64,000 nt of DNA from Lysobacterales bacterium (lineage in GTDB: Bacteria; Pseudomonadota; Gammaproteobacteria; Xanthomonadales; Xanthomonadaceae), in the NCBI GenBank assembly GCA_014946745.1, contig JADCRD010000001.1, positions 992,001-1,056,000 of the forward strand, read 5' to 3'. A model generated the notes under the pieces. The model saw only the letters and a program-made list of their open reading frames with translations. It did no database searches and had not been told where the DNA came from. Made by a program: the position numbers and the translations under genes. Below, one piece after another: positions 54,956-64,000 of the stretch (positions are counted from its first letter, which is position 1; each line of letters opens with the position of its first letter).

Positions 54956-55630
54956 ATGATCGTCGTCCATCATCTGGAGAAGTCGCGTTCGCAGCGCGTG
55001 CTTTGGCTGCTGGAGGAGTTGGGCCAGCCCTACGAGGTCAAGGTCTACAAGCGCGACCCCAAGACGATCCTGGCGCCGAAGTCGCTGATGAAGGTGCACC
55101 CGCTCGGCAAGTCGCCGGTGATCACCGACGGCGGTGTCACCGTCGCCGAATCGGGCGCAATCCTCGAGTATCTGGTGGAGCGCTACGACACGGCCGGCGC
55201 CTTCAAGCCCACACCCGGCACCCAGGCCGCGCTCGACTACCGCTACTGGCTGCACTACGCGGAGGGCTCGCTGATGACCCCGCTGATCCTGGCGCTGGTG
55301 TTCGCGCGGCTGCCGACCCAGCCCATGCCGTTCTTCGTGAAGCCCGTGGTCAAGGGCCTGTCTGCCAAGGTCATGGCCAACTATGTGCGGCCGCAGCTGC
55401 AGACCCACTTCCGCTTCGTCGAGCAGCACCTCGCGAAATCCGACTGGTTTGCCGGTGATGCGTTCTCCGCTGCCGACATCCAGATGAGCTATCCGCTGAT
55501 GGCGGCGGTGGAGCGCAGCGGGCTGGAGCTGCCGCGGGTGCGTGACTTCGTGGCCCGGGTCAAGGCGCGACCGGCCTGGCAGCGCGCCGAAGCCGCGCAT
55601 GGGCCCTTCGAGCTGCCGGGGGCAGACTGA
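54956..55630 (+). CDS. Glutathione S-transferase family protein
   Basis: Cytosolic GST of 224 residues. The N-terminal thioredoxin-fold domain (1-80) has HHLEKSRSQRVLWLLEELGQ, the KVHPLGKSPVITDGG cis-Pro loop and AESGAILEYLVERY, which binds the glutathione gamma-glutamyl end. The helical C-terminal domain has WFAGDAFSAADIQMSYPL, the GST N-capping box. SxxSQR at residues 10-14 suggests a Ser-type active site. Its stop overlaps the rhomboid start (TGATG). The substrate is unknown; the peroxiredoxin gene next door suggests a shared link to glutathione chemistry. Confidence 0.93.
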   Translation: MIVVHHLEKSRSQRVLWLLEELGQPYEVKVYKRDPKTILAPKSLMKVHPLGKSPVITDGGVTVAESGAILEYLVERYDTAGAFKPTPGTQAALDYRYWLHYAEGSLMTPLILALVFARLPTQPMPFFVKPVVKGLSAKVMANYVRPQLQTHFRFVEQHLAKSDWFAGDAFSAADIQMSYPLMAAVERSGLELPRVRDFVARVKARPAWQRAEAAHGPFELPGAD

Positions 55631-56244
55631 TGGACTTCGATTTCCCCTTCACCCTGGGCTTCATCCTGCTCACCGGGCTGGTGAGCTGGCAGTGCTTCGA
55701 GCGGCCCAGCCTGCTCGATCGACTCATGCTGTGGTCGCCGGCGGTGCAGCGCGGCCAGTACGAGCGCCTGTTCACCTACGGCCTGGTCCACGCCGACTTC
55801 GGCCACCTGCTGTTCAACATGATCACGCTGTTCTTTTTCGGGCGGATGATCGAGGGCTTCCTGGCCGAGCGCTTCGGCCTGTGGGCGTTTTCCTTCTTCT
55901 ACCTCTCGGCGCTGCTGGTGTCGGTGCTGCCGGGATACTTCCGCCACGCCCGCGACCCGCACTACCGCACGCTGGGCGCCTCGGGCGCGGTGTCGGCGGT
56001 GCTGTTCGCTTTCATCCTGCTGGCGCCCTGGAACCTGATTTTCGTGTTCTTCCTGCCGGTGCCGGCGGTGATCTACGGCGCGCTCTATATCGGCTACAGC
56101 GTCTACATGGATCGCAGGGGCGATGACCGCATCAACCACAGCGCGCACCTGTGGGGGGCGGTCTATGGCCTGGTGTTCATGCTGATCGCCGAGCCGCGGG
56201 TGCTGCAGCATTTCCTCGCCCAGCTGTTCAACCCGATGGGCTGA
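55630..56244 (+). CDS. Rhomboid-family intramembrane serine protease
   Basis: A six-helix membrane protease of 204 residues. The catalytic dyad is Ser118 in [10 protein letters not shown] and His173 in [11 protein letters not shown]. The second conserved loop [14 protein letters not shown] carries His54, His59 and Asn63 of the oxyanion region. An intact dyad suggests activity, probably on single-span membrane substrates. It follows the GST gene with overlapping stop and start codons. A repeat element begins 8 bases past its stop. Confidence 0.92.
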   Translation: MDFDFPFTLGFILLTGLVSWQCFERPSLLDRLMLWSPAVQRGQYERLFTYGLVHADFGHLLFNMITLFFFGRMIEGFLAERFGLWAFSFFYLSALLVSVLPGYFRHARDPHYRTLGASGAVSAVLFAFILLAPWNLIFVFFLPVPAVIYGALYIGYSVYMDRRGDDRINHSAHLWGAVYGLVFMLIAEPRVLQHFLAQLFNPMG

Positions 56245-56252
56245 GGACCGCC

Positions 56253-56457
56253 GGGATTGGGATTCGGGATTCGGGATTGGGATTGGGATTCGGGATTGGG
56301 GATTGGGGATTCGAGGGGCGTCGCTCCACGCAGACGCCGGCTTGAAGTCTGCGCGCCGGTCTTGCTCCCGTGTCCAGCCGTTGCTGGCTGGGCAGCAGGC
56401 TGACTCGCCGCGGTCTTCCAACCCTCGGCCAATCCCGAATCCCAAATCCCTAATCCC
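56253..56457. repeat. Inverted heptamer-array element 2 (GGGATTC/G units)
   Basis: The left arm (56253-56311) has nine GGGATT units with a 6- or 7-base period. The right arm (56431-56457) has four units of the reverse form AATCCCN. The core of about 117 bases differs from that of element 1 at 24277-24418. The arms are unequal (9 versus 4 units), which points to unit gain or loss by slippage. The right arm ends 22 bases before the lepA -10 and occupies its -35 area. It fills most of the 286-base gap between the rhomboid and lepA genes. Confidence 0.85.
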
Positions 56458-56470
56458 GGCTCTCACGCCG

Positions 56471-56490
56471 CCGCGGGCTATAATCCGCGG
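56471..56490 (+). promoter_or_regulatory. lepA promoter -10 flanked by two CCGCGG palindromes
   Basis: CCGCGG-GC-TATAAT-CCGCGG: a consensus -10 (56479-56484) lies between two copies of the self-complementary hexamer CCGCGG. Transcription would start near 56491, giving a leader of about 40 bases. No -35 consensus is seen; that position falls at the end of the repeat arm. Confidence 0.6.
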
Positions 56491-56530
56491 TCATTTCGCC
56501 CAGACCGAGGCGGGCCGAGCGGCCCCACGC

Positions 56531-58324
<1,794 letters not shown>

Positions 58325-58381
58325 GCACGGCGCCCTCCGCTTCGTTTTCGTCAAACACCCACTCCCTGGAACGCCCCCAAC

Positions 58382-59176
58382 GTGAACTTCGACTTCGCTG
58401 CCCTGCTGGTTGGTCTGGCCGCATTCACCGGAATCGTCTGGGGCATTGACGCCCTGTTCTTTGCCCGAGCACGCGCCGAGCGCGCCCAGGCGAACTCCAG
58501 CCTGGGCACGGAGGTGGTACGCGAGCCGATCCTGGTCGAGTACTCGCGCTCGTTCTTCCCGGTCATCCTGATCGTGCTGATCGTGCGCAGCTTCCTGGCC
58601 GAGCCGTTCCGCATTCCGTCCAGCTCGATGATGCCGAACCTGCAGGATGGCGATTTCATCCTGGTCAACAAGTTCACCTACGGCCTGCGCCTGCCGGTGC
58701 TGGATACCAAGATCATCGAGATGGGCTTGCCTGAGCGCGGCGATGTGGTGGTGTTCCGCTACCCGGTGAATCCGAAAGAGAACTACATCAAGCGCGTGGT
58801 GGGTCTGCCGGGCGACGAGGTCGTGTATCGCAACAAGACGATCTTCATCAACGGCGAGCCGCAGGCGCAGGAGCGCATCGGTCGCTACATCGGCGTGGGT
58901 GCGGGGCGCGAGATGGACGGTGCCGATCACCTGCGCGAGACGCTCGGCGAGCGCCAGCACCAGATCCTGATGCGTCCGAATCAGCTGGGCCGGCAGGGCG
59001 AGGGCCGCTGGGTGGTGCCGGAAGGCCAGTACTTCGTGATGGGCGACAACCGCGACAACAGCGCCGACAGTCGCGTCTGGGGCTTCGTTCCGGAACAGAA
59101 TCTGGTCGGCCGCGCCTTCCTGATCTGGTTCAACAGCGACTTCGAGTTCGGCCGCATCGGCCAGGGCATCGAGTAA
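58382..59176 (+). CDS. lepB: Signal peptidase I LepB
   Basis: Removes signal peptides from exported proteins at the periplasmic face. The 264-residue product has two N-terminal membrane helices (about 5-27 and 59-71), the catalytic Ser82 in RIPSSSMMP (Gly is usual at the position before Ser-Met; here Ser) and the catalytic Lys137 in NYIKRVVGLPGD. The late box GDNRDNSADSRVWGFVP is intact. The start codon is GTG. lepA-lepB is the usual order; in most relatives rnc and era follow, but here epmA does. Confidence 0.96.
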   Translation: MNFDFAALLVGLAAFTGIVWGIDALFFARARAERAQANSSLGTEVVREPILVEYSRSFFPVILIVLIVRSFLAEPFRIPSSSMMPNLQDGDFILVNKFTYGLRLPVLDTKIIEMGLPERGDVVVFRYPVNPKENYIKRVVGLPGDEVVYRNKTIFINGEPQAQERIGRYIGVGAGREMDGADHLRETLGERQHQILMRPNQLGRQGEGRWVVPEGQYFVMGDNRDNSADSRVWGFVPEQNLVGRAFLIWFNSDFEFGRIGQGIE

Positions 59177-59181
59177 TCGCC

Positions 59182-60159
59182 ATGCAGGCGGACTGGCGCC
59201 CCGGTGCAGGCATCGAGGCGCTGCGCCTCCGGGCGCGCCTGAATCACTGCATCCGCGCCTTCTTCGAGTCGCGCGGCGTGCTCGAAGTGGAAACACCGCT
59301 GATGTCGGCGGCCGGCAACACCGAGCCGAACATCCGCAGCTTCGCGCTCGACTACAGCGGCCCGCACGCAGGCGGCTCCCGGCGTCGCTATCTGCGCACC
59401 TCGCCCGAGTTTCCACTGAAGCGCCTGCTGGCTGCGGGCATCGGCGACTGCTACGAGCTGGGCCGGGTCTTCCGCGACGGCGAGTGCGGCGGTCGCCACA
59501 ACCCAGAGTTCACCATGCTCGAGTGGTACCGGCTGGGCATCGACCATTACCGCTTGATGGATGAGGTGGCCGAGCTGCTGTGCGCGGTCTTCGCCCTGCT
59601 TGGGCGGACGCTGAAGCTCCGCCGTTCGAGCTATCGCGATCTGTTCCGCGAGCATGTCGGGATCGACCCTGCGTTGGCCAGCGAGGACGAGCTGCGCGCG
59701 GCGCTGTCAGGACATGACATCGATGCTTCCGGGCTGGAGCGCGACGACTGGCTCGACCTGCTGCTGACCCATCGCATCGAGCCGGCGCTGCCGCGCGACG
59801 AGCTGCTGCTGCTCTACGACTTTCCTGCCAGCCAGTGCGCGCTGGCGCGGGTGGTGGGCGAGGGCGCCGAAGCGCACGCCTGCCGCTTCGAGGCCTATGT
59901 CGGCGGGGTCGAGCTGGCCAACGGCTACCACGAACTGAGCGACGCGCGCGAGCAGCGCGCCCGCTTCGAGCGCGACAACCAGCGTCGCCGCGCGCGCGGC
60001 GATACTCCTCTACCGCTGGATGAGCACCTGCTGGCCGCTCTGGAGCATGGCCTGCCCGACTGCGCGGGCGTGGCGCTGGGCGTGGATCGGCTGATGATGC
60101 TGCTGAGCGGCAGCAAGCGGATCGACCAGGTCATTGCCTTCGCTGGGCCAAGGGCTTGA
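59182..60159 (+). CDS. epmA: Elongation factor P lysine ligase EpmA (GenX/PoxA)
   Basis: A LysRS-like enzyme that attaches (R)-beta-lysine to a conserved Lys of EF-P so it can rescue polyproline stalling. The 325-residue product has the class II synthetase core without the tRNA anticodon domain: motif 2 as YLRTSPEFPLKRLLAAGI with RVFRDGE and HNPEFTMLEWYR, and motif 3 as GVALGVDRLMMLL. VELANGYHELSD is the amino-acid pocket. Spacing of 5 bases after lepB suggests co-transcription. epmB and efp are not in the window. Confidence 0.95.
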   Translation: MQADWRPGAGIEALRLRARLNHCIRAFFESRGVLEVETPLMSAAGNTEPNIRSFALDYSGPHAGGSRRRYLRTSPEFPLKRLLAAGIGDCYELGRVFRDGECGGRHNPEFTMLEWYRLGIDHYRLMDEVAELLCAVFALLGRTLKLRRSSYRDLFREHVGIDPALASEDELRAALSGHDIDASGLERDDWLDLLLTHRIEPALPRDELLLLYDFPASQCALARVVGEGAEAHACRFEAYVGGVELANGYHELSDAREQRARFERDNQRRRARGDTPLPLDEHLLAALEHGLPDCAGVALGVDRLMMLLSGSKRIDQVIAFAGPRA

Positions 60160-60518
60160 GGAGCGGGGAGGCGTTAGGAGTGAGTGGAGAGGAGCTAGGA
60201 GTGAGTGGGTGGAGCTAGGAGTGAGGAGCGAGAGCTTCGCAGCCGCGCGCGGCCGCGGGGCGAGGGCAGCAGATGCGGTGCGCGGGCTCTGTCTCTTGAT
60301 TACCATCGCGCCAGATCTCGCCTCGCGCCCGCTCACTCCTCACTCCTCTCCACTCACTCCTAGAAGTGAGAGCTACGCAGCCCCGCGCGCCGACGGCAGC
60401 AGATGCCGCGAGCGGAGCTCTGTCTCGTGAGTACCATCGCGCCAGACCTCGCCTCGCGCCCTCTCACTCCTCACTCCTCTCCACTCACTCCTCATTCCTC
60501 TCAACTCGTTCCTGGCTC
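60160..60518. repeat. Inverted octamer-array element (GGAGTGAG/CTCACTCC) with duplicated core
   Basis: This 359-base gene-free stretch separates epmA from the autotransporter gene. The left arm (about 60160-60232) holds degenerate TAGGAGTGAGTGG-type units. Two right arms of CTCACTCCT units lie at about 60332-60361 and 60462-60515. A core plus right arm is present twice in tandem: 60231-60361 and 60369-60492. The copies share CAGCAGATGC, ACCATCGCGCCAGA and CTCGCCTCGCGCC at matching places but differ at many bases between. The layout mirrors the GGGATT elements but the unit differs. No ORF or transposase. Confidence 0.85.
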
Positions 60519-63500
60519 TCAGAACTCCCAACGCCCGCCGATCGACAGCAGCCAGTGGCTGATGTTGTCGTCCTGCAGGCGGCGTTCGTATTGCAGGAAT
60601 CCGCTGCGTCCGCCCGGGAACAGTGCGCTCACCCCAAGGCCGAGGTTGAGGTGGCTCTGGTCGATCGCAGCTCCGCTCTGGGTGAACACGCCGCCGGTCG
60701 GGTCGGCGAGGAAGCGGGCGTCGAGCCGCGAGGGGTCATCGCTGAACTCGCGGCTGTACTCGAGCAGCAAGCTGGGCAGCAGCACGCCCCAATCGAAGCT
60801 GTAGGCGCGCGAGGCGCGGCCGCCCAGGACACCCTCAAGGCTGCTCCAGCGCGGCGACTGCACGCCGAGGCCAAAGCCTTCACCGGCGCGGCCGCCAATC
60901 AGCCGCTCCTCGAAGGCGTCGTACTCGACTTGGCTGAACTGCCCGCGCAGGTAGGCGCCCAGGCTCCAGGCGCGATGCTGCCAGTCGCGGCCCAGGGCAA
61001 GGCTGCCGCCCAGCAGATTGGCATCGGTCTCGGCCAGGGCGAGCTGGTCGACGCTCAGGTTGCCCAAGCGGAAGCGCAGGCGTCGAGTGAGATCGAAGCG
61101 GCTGCGACCGAGGCTCAGGTTGGCGTCGAGGTAGGCGTCTTTTGGCAGCCAGAGGCTGGCGTAGGCCGAGACTGCGCTGCCGCGGCTCTTGAGCTCGCCG
61201 CGGCCCTCGGCGAGATCGGTGCTGTCGCGGTTCAGGCCCACCGCAGCGCCAGCGACGAAGCGGTCGCTGAAGCGATAGTCGACGCCGGCGGTCACGCTGC
61301 CGAGCTGGTAGTCGAAGGCCGGGTTCAGGCCGACACCGCGCGAGCGGCCGCGGCCCAGGCTGCCGTTGACGAAGGCGCCCCAACGCTCAAAGCTGGCCCC
61401 AGCCTCTTCCTGCACGCCCTCGCCATCGGCCAGCGCCGCCAGTGCGGGCAGGGCCGACAAGGGCAGGCTGCCGTCGGGCGTGTTCAAGCCCAGTTCGATC
61501 TGCACGCGCGGGCCACCGCGCAAGGCGCGCTGACGCTGGTCGAGGTTACCGGTCTGGCCGCGCATGGCTTCGTCGCCGGCGCGCGCGAGGTTCAATCCGA
61601 CGTCGTTGGGCAACTGCGACAGCGCGGTTCCGACCGCCCCGGGGTCACCGCCGGCGGCGCCGGAGAAATCGGCGCAGCGGGCAAGCAGATCGCGCTGGGC
61701 GGCGGTCGGATTGGCGAGTGCAGCCAGCGCCGTGCAGGCGCGGTCGAGCACGTCGGCGATTTCGCGCTGGCGCGGCGTCAGCTGTGACAACTGCCCGAGC
61801 CCCGCGTTGAGCGTGAACTCGACGCGGGCTTCGCTGCCTTCGATCGTGGCCTGCACGCGGGCTTCGCCGGGCAGGGCAAGGCGCGCGCGCACGCTGGCCC
61901 GGCCGCCAGCGTCGGTGGTGCTGGTTTCGGCGTCGAGCCGGGCGCTGGCGCTGCTCCAGCGCAGGCGCTGGCCCGGCGCGGGCGCGCCCGCTGCATCGAG
62001 CACGCGCACCACCAGCGGCGCGCTGTCCACGCCCGGCGGCAAGCGCTGGGCGTTGCCGCTGACGATCTCGAGACGCGTGCCGGGCAGGGCCCCCGCTTGC
62101 GCGGTGAAGACCTGTTCCGCGCCACCGGCCAGGCGCACGCCCACGGTCTGCGGGCCGGGCTCCGGGCCGAGCGTCCAGCGCGCCCGGGCTTCGCCATTGG
62201 CGTCAGTGCTGGTGGTGGTTTCGCTCAATCGTCCGCCGCCCGAGAGCACGCGCCATTCGACCGGAATGCCGGCCGCGCGGGGTTCGATCCGCACCACCAG
62301 CGGCTGCGCCAGCGCGCTGCCGGCGGCGGCGGACTGGTTGTTGCCGGCGACCGGCTGCAGTGCACCCTCGACCGTCTCGATGCGGAAGCGCACTTCGAGA
62401 TCGGCATTGATGCGCGCGAGGATCTGCGAGCTGCCGGCCGCGCCGCCGAACTCCAGCGGCACGCGGGCGCGGCCTTCGGCGTCGGTGAGGCTGCTGGTCT
62501 GGAGCGGGCGCGCGGGGCCGGAGAGGCTGCTCCACTGCACGCTGATGCCGGCTGCGGGTCGACCGTTGACGGTGTGGCGCACCACCAGGTCGCTGCCGCG
62601 CGCGCCGCGCACGCCGACCTGGGCATCGCCGGCCTCGATCTGCAGGCTGGTTTCGCCGCCAACGGCTGCGAACAGGGTGAACTCCGCGCTGGCGCTGGGA
62701 TCGTCGCTGCGCGTGGCCAGCACCCGCAGCGGCCCGGCGGCCAGCGAGGTCAAGCGCACCTGCGCCGACAGTCGGCCGTCGGCACCGGTAAGGTCCGCGC
62801 CGGGCAGGACCTCGGCGACGCCCTCGGGCTGCACGCTGAACTGGATGCGCACGCCCGACGCGGCGCGGCCGTCATCGGTGGCCGCCAGCAGCAGCGGTCG
62901 CGCCAGCAGGCTGCCGGGAACGCCGCTCTGGCCGCTGCCCTCCAGTGCCTCCAGGCGGCGTTGGGCAGGTGCGGTGCCGGCGCTGGCGCGCAGCGCCACC
63001 TGCGCGCCGCTGTCTTCGCGCAGGCCGCGCAGCGCCACCTCGCCCTGGGCATTCGCCGAAAGCCGCACGCGGAAGCTGGCGCGGCCCTGACTGTCGGTGT
63101 TGGCGACCGCGGGGGTGGCCTCGACCAGGCCTGCGACCACCGAGCCCAGACGGACGGGAATGCCGGATTCGGGGGCGCCATCGCGAAGCGCCTGCAGCAC
63201 GATCGGAAAGGCCAGATCCGTGCCGGCCGGTGCGCGCTGTCCATCGCCCGATAGCACCCGGAGCTGTCCGCCCGCGACCTCGACACGGAAGCGCGCGCTG
63301 CCGCCGGTGAGACCGGGGCCGGGTTCAAAGCGCGCCGTGATCTCGTAGACCCCCGGCGCGCCCGGCGTGAAGCGGTTGCTGGCCACACCCTGGGTGTCGC
63401 TGCGCGAGTTGGTGTCGGCCAACTGCCCCGAGCCGGCGCTCCAGGTGACCAGTCCATCCACGACGGGCACATCCACACCCGCCGCACCCTGCCGCCACAG

Positions 63501-64000
63501 CTGCGCGTTGAGCAGATACGTGCCGCCGAACGGCGGCACCTGTGGCCGCGCTTCGATGCGATAGCGTGAGGCGCGCACGCCGACCACAGCCTGCGTCCGC
63601 GGCAGGCCCGGGCTGGCGATCTCGACCACGATCGGGTTGGTGCTGCGACCGGCGGTCAGACTGGGGCTGCGCGTGCGGCCGCTGGCGTCGGTGCGTTCGA
63701 TGTGCAGGCCGCTGCCATTGCCAAAACCGCCTTCGCCGCTGCTGATGTAAAAACTGACCTCGGCATTGGCCAAGGGGGCGGGCGCGCCGTTGCCGACCGG
63801 CCCGCTGAGCAGCACTTCGATGCCGCCTGCCGTGGTGTCCTCGCTGAACACAGCGGCGGGTGCATCGAGCACCTCGATGCTGCCGGTCGAACCCGCGCCC
63901 ACAGTCACGGTGAACGACTGGAGGCTGGGCGGGAACAGCGGGCTGGCGGAAAAGCCTGCCTGGACGACATAGGTGCCCGGCTGGGAGGCCAGGAACACCG
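60519..64000 (-). CDS. Large invasin-like autotransporter (C-terminal part)
   Basis: The gene enters from the right edge; about 1,160 codons are visible and the N-terminus is missing. Most of the visible part is a series of Ig-like (BIG_1/invasin type) repeats of about 90-100 residues, recognisable by recurring phrases such as DAEGRARVPLEF, DANGEARARWTL, DAGGRASVRARL and DSQGRASFRVRL. A helical linker (residues about 770-850 of the visible part) follows, then a C-terminal beta-barrel of about 270 residues with VTAGVDYRFSDRFVAGAAVG and a final Phe (GGRWEF). This is autotransporter architecture: repeats on the cell surface, barrel in the outer membrane. Likely adhesin. Confidence 0.9.
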   Translation of the reverse strand, partial: VFLASQPGTYVVQAGFSASPLFPPSLQSFTVTVGAGSTGSIEVLDAPAAVFSEDTTAGGIEVLLSGPVGNGAPAPLANAEVSFYISSGEGGFGNGSGLHIERTDASGRTRSPSLTAGRSTNPIVVEIASPGLPRTQAVVGVRASRYRIEARPQVPPFGGTYLLNAQLWRQGAAGVDVPVVDGLVTWSAGSGQLADTNSRSDTQGVASNRFTPGAPGVYEITARFEPGPGLTGGSARFRVEVAGGQLRVLSGDGQRAPAGTDLAFPIVLQALRDGAPESGIPVRLGSVVAGLVEATPAVANTDSQGRASFRVRLSANAQGEVALRGLREDSGAQVALRASAGTAPAQRRLEALEGSGQSGVPGSLLARPLLLAATDDGRAASGVRIQFSVQPEGVAEVLPGADLTGADGRLSAQVRLTSLAAGPLRVLATRSDDPSASAEFTLFAAVGGETSLQIEAGDAQVGVRGARGSDLVVRHTVNGRPAAGISVQWSSLSGPARPLQTSSLTDAEGRARVPLEFGGAAGSSQILARINADLEVRFRIETVEGALQPVAGNNQSAAAGSALAQPLVVRIEPRAAGIPVEWRVLSGGGRLSETTTSTDANGEARARWTLGPEPGPQTVGVRLAGGAEQVFTAQAGALPGTRLEIVSGNAQRLPPGVDSAPLVVRVLDAAGAPAPGQRLRWSSASARLDAETSTTDAGGRASVRARLALPGEARVQATIEGSEARVEFTLNAGLGQLSQLTPRQREIADVLDRACTALAALANPTAAQRDLLARCADFSGAAGGDPGAVGTALSQLPNDVGLNLARAGDEAMRGQTGNLDQRQRALRGGPRVQIELGLNTPDGSLPLSALPALAALADGEGVQEEAGASFERWGAFVNGSLGRGRSRGVGLNPAFDYQLGSVTAGVDYRFSDRFVAGAAVGLNRDSTDLAEGRGELKSRGSAVSAYASLWLPKDAYLDANLSLGRSRFDLTRRLRFRLGNLSVDQLALAETDANLLGGSLALGRDWQHRAWSLGAYLRGQFSQVEYDAFEERLIGGRAGEGFGLGVQSPRWSSLEGVLGGRASRAYSFDWGVLLPSLLLEYSREFSDDPSRLDARFLADPTGGVFTQSGAAIDQSHLNLGLGVSALFPGGRSGFLQYERRLQDDNISHWLLSIGGRWEF

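Overview
The window looks like chromosomal DNA of a high-GC gammaproteobacterium, most likely of the order Lysobacterales (Xanthomonadales). That placement rests on gene content, the GC-rich codon pattern, and intergenic repeat types I associate with that group. It is an inference, not a measurement. I saw no rRNA, tRNA, CRISPR array, complete insertion sequence or prophage.

Region 1 (1-21,950) is a type VI secretion system (T6SS) built as two divergent transcription units around a 586-base control region (11,131-11,716). Leftward run ppkA, a TssQ-like lipoprotein, tssA, tssB, tssC, hcp, tagJ, tssE, tssF, tssG and the start of an unknown exported protein. Rightward run fha (tagH), pppA, tssJ, tssK, tssL (with OmpA domain), tssM and tagF. 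All sheath, baseplate and membrane-complex parts are present, and so is the full threonine-phosphorylation switch (PpkA kinase, Fha target, PppA phosphatase, TagF repressor). ClpV (TssH), VgrG, PAAR and effectors are not in the window and may lie off the left edge.

Region 2 (22,000-44,300) is mostly core metabolism mixed with accessory genes. It holds accD-glmM, a 2OG-Fe(II) oxygenase, an aldo/keto reductase, a flavin amine oxidase, a lone rsxA, an alpha/beta hydrolase, a ferric-iron ABC transporter (fbpABC), an NAD(P)HX repair enzyme, tsaE, an AmiC-type amidase, a pirin, a lipase with its foldase, an OmpA protein with C-terminal cadherin-like repeats, and an EamA transporter.

Region 3 (44,300-56,250) is envelope-centred. 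It has an M50-type membrane protease, a three-gene operon (RND/MMPL permease, LolA-like periplasmic protein, outer-membrane barrel), an acyl-hydrolase, an XRE regulator plus membrane protein pair, an Atm1-type ABC exporter, a peroxiredoxin, a glutathione S-transferase and a rhomboid protease.

Region 4 (56,250-64,000) has lepA, lepB and epmA, then a large invasin-like autotransporter that runs off the right edge.

The least explained material is between genes. Two elements (24,277-24,418 and 56,253-56,457) consist of arrays of a GGGATT-type heptamer placed in inverted orientation around an unrelated core. A third (60,160-60,518) has the same layout with a different short unit (GGAGTGAG/CTCACTCC) and a tandemly duplicated core. 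A 154-base element with terminal inverted repeats lies between pirin and the lipase foldase gene. Several genes share a GCTAGAMTYGCGCC-like -10/discriminator sequence, and in rsxA it is so close to the ATG that a leaderless mRNA is likely.
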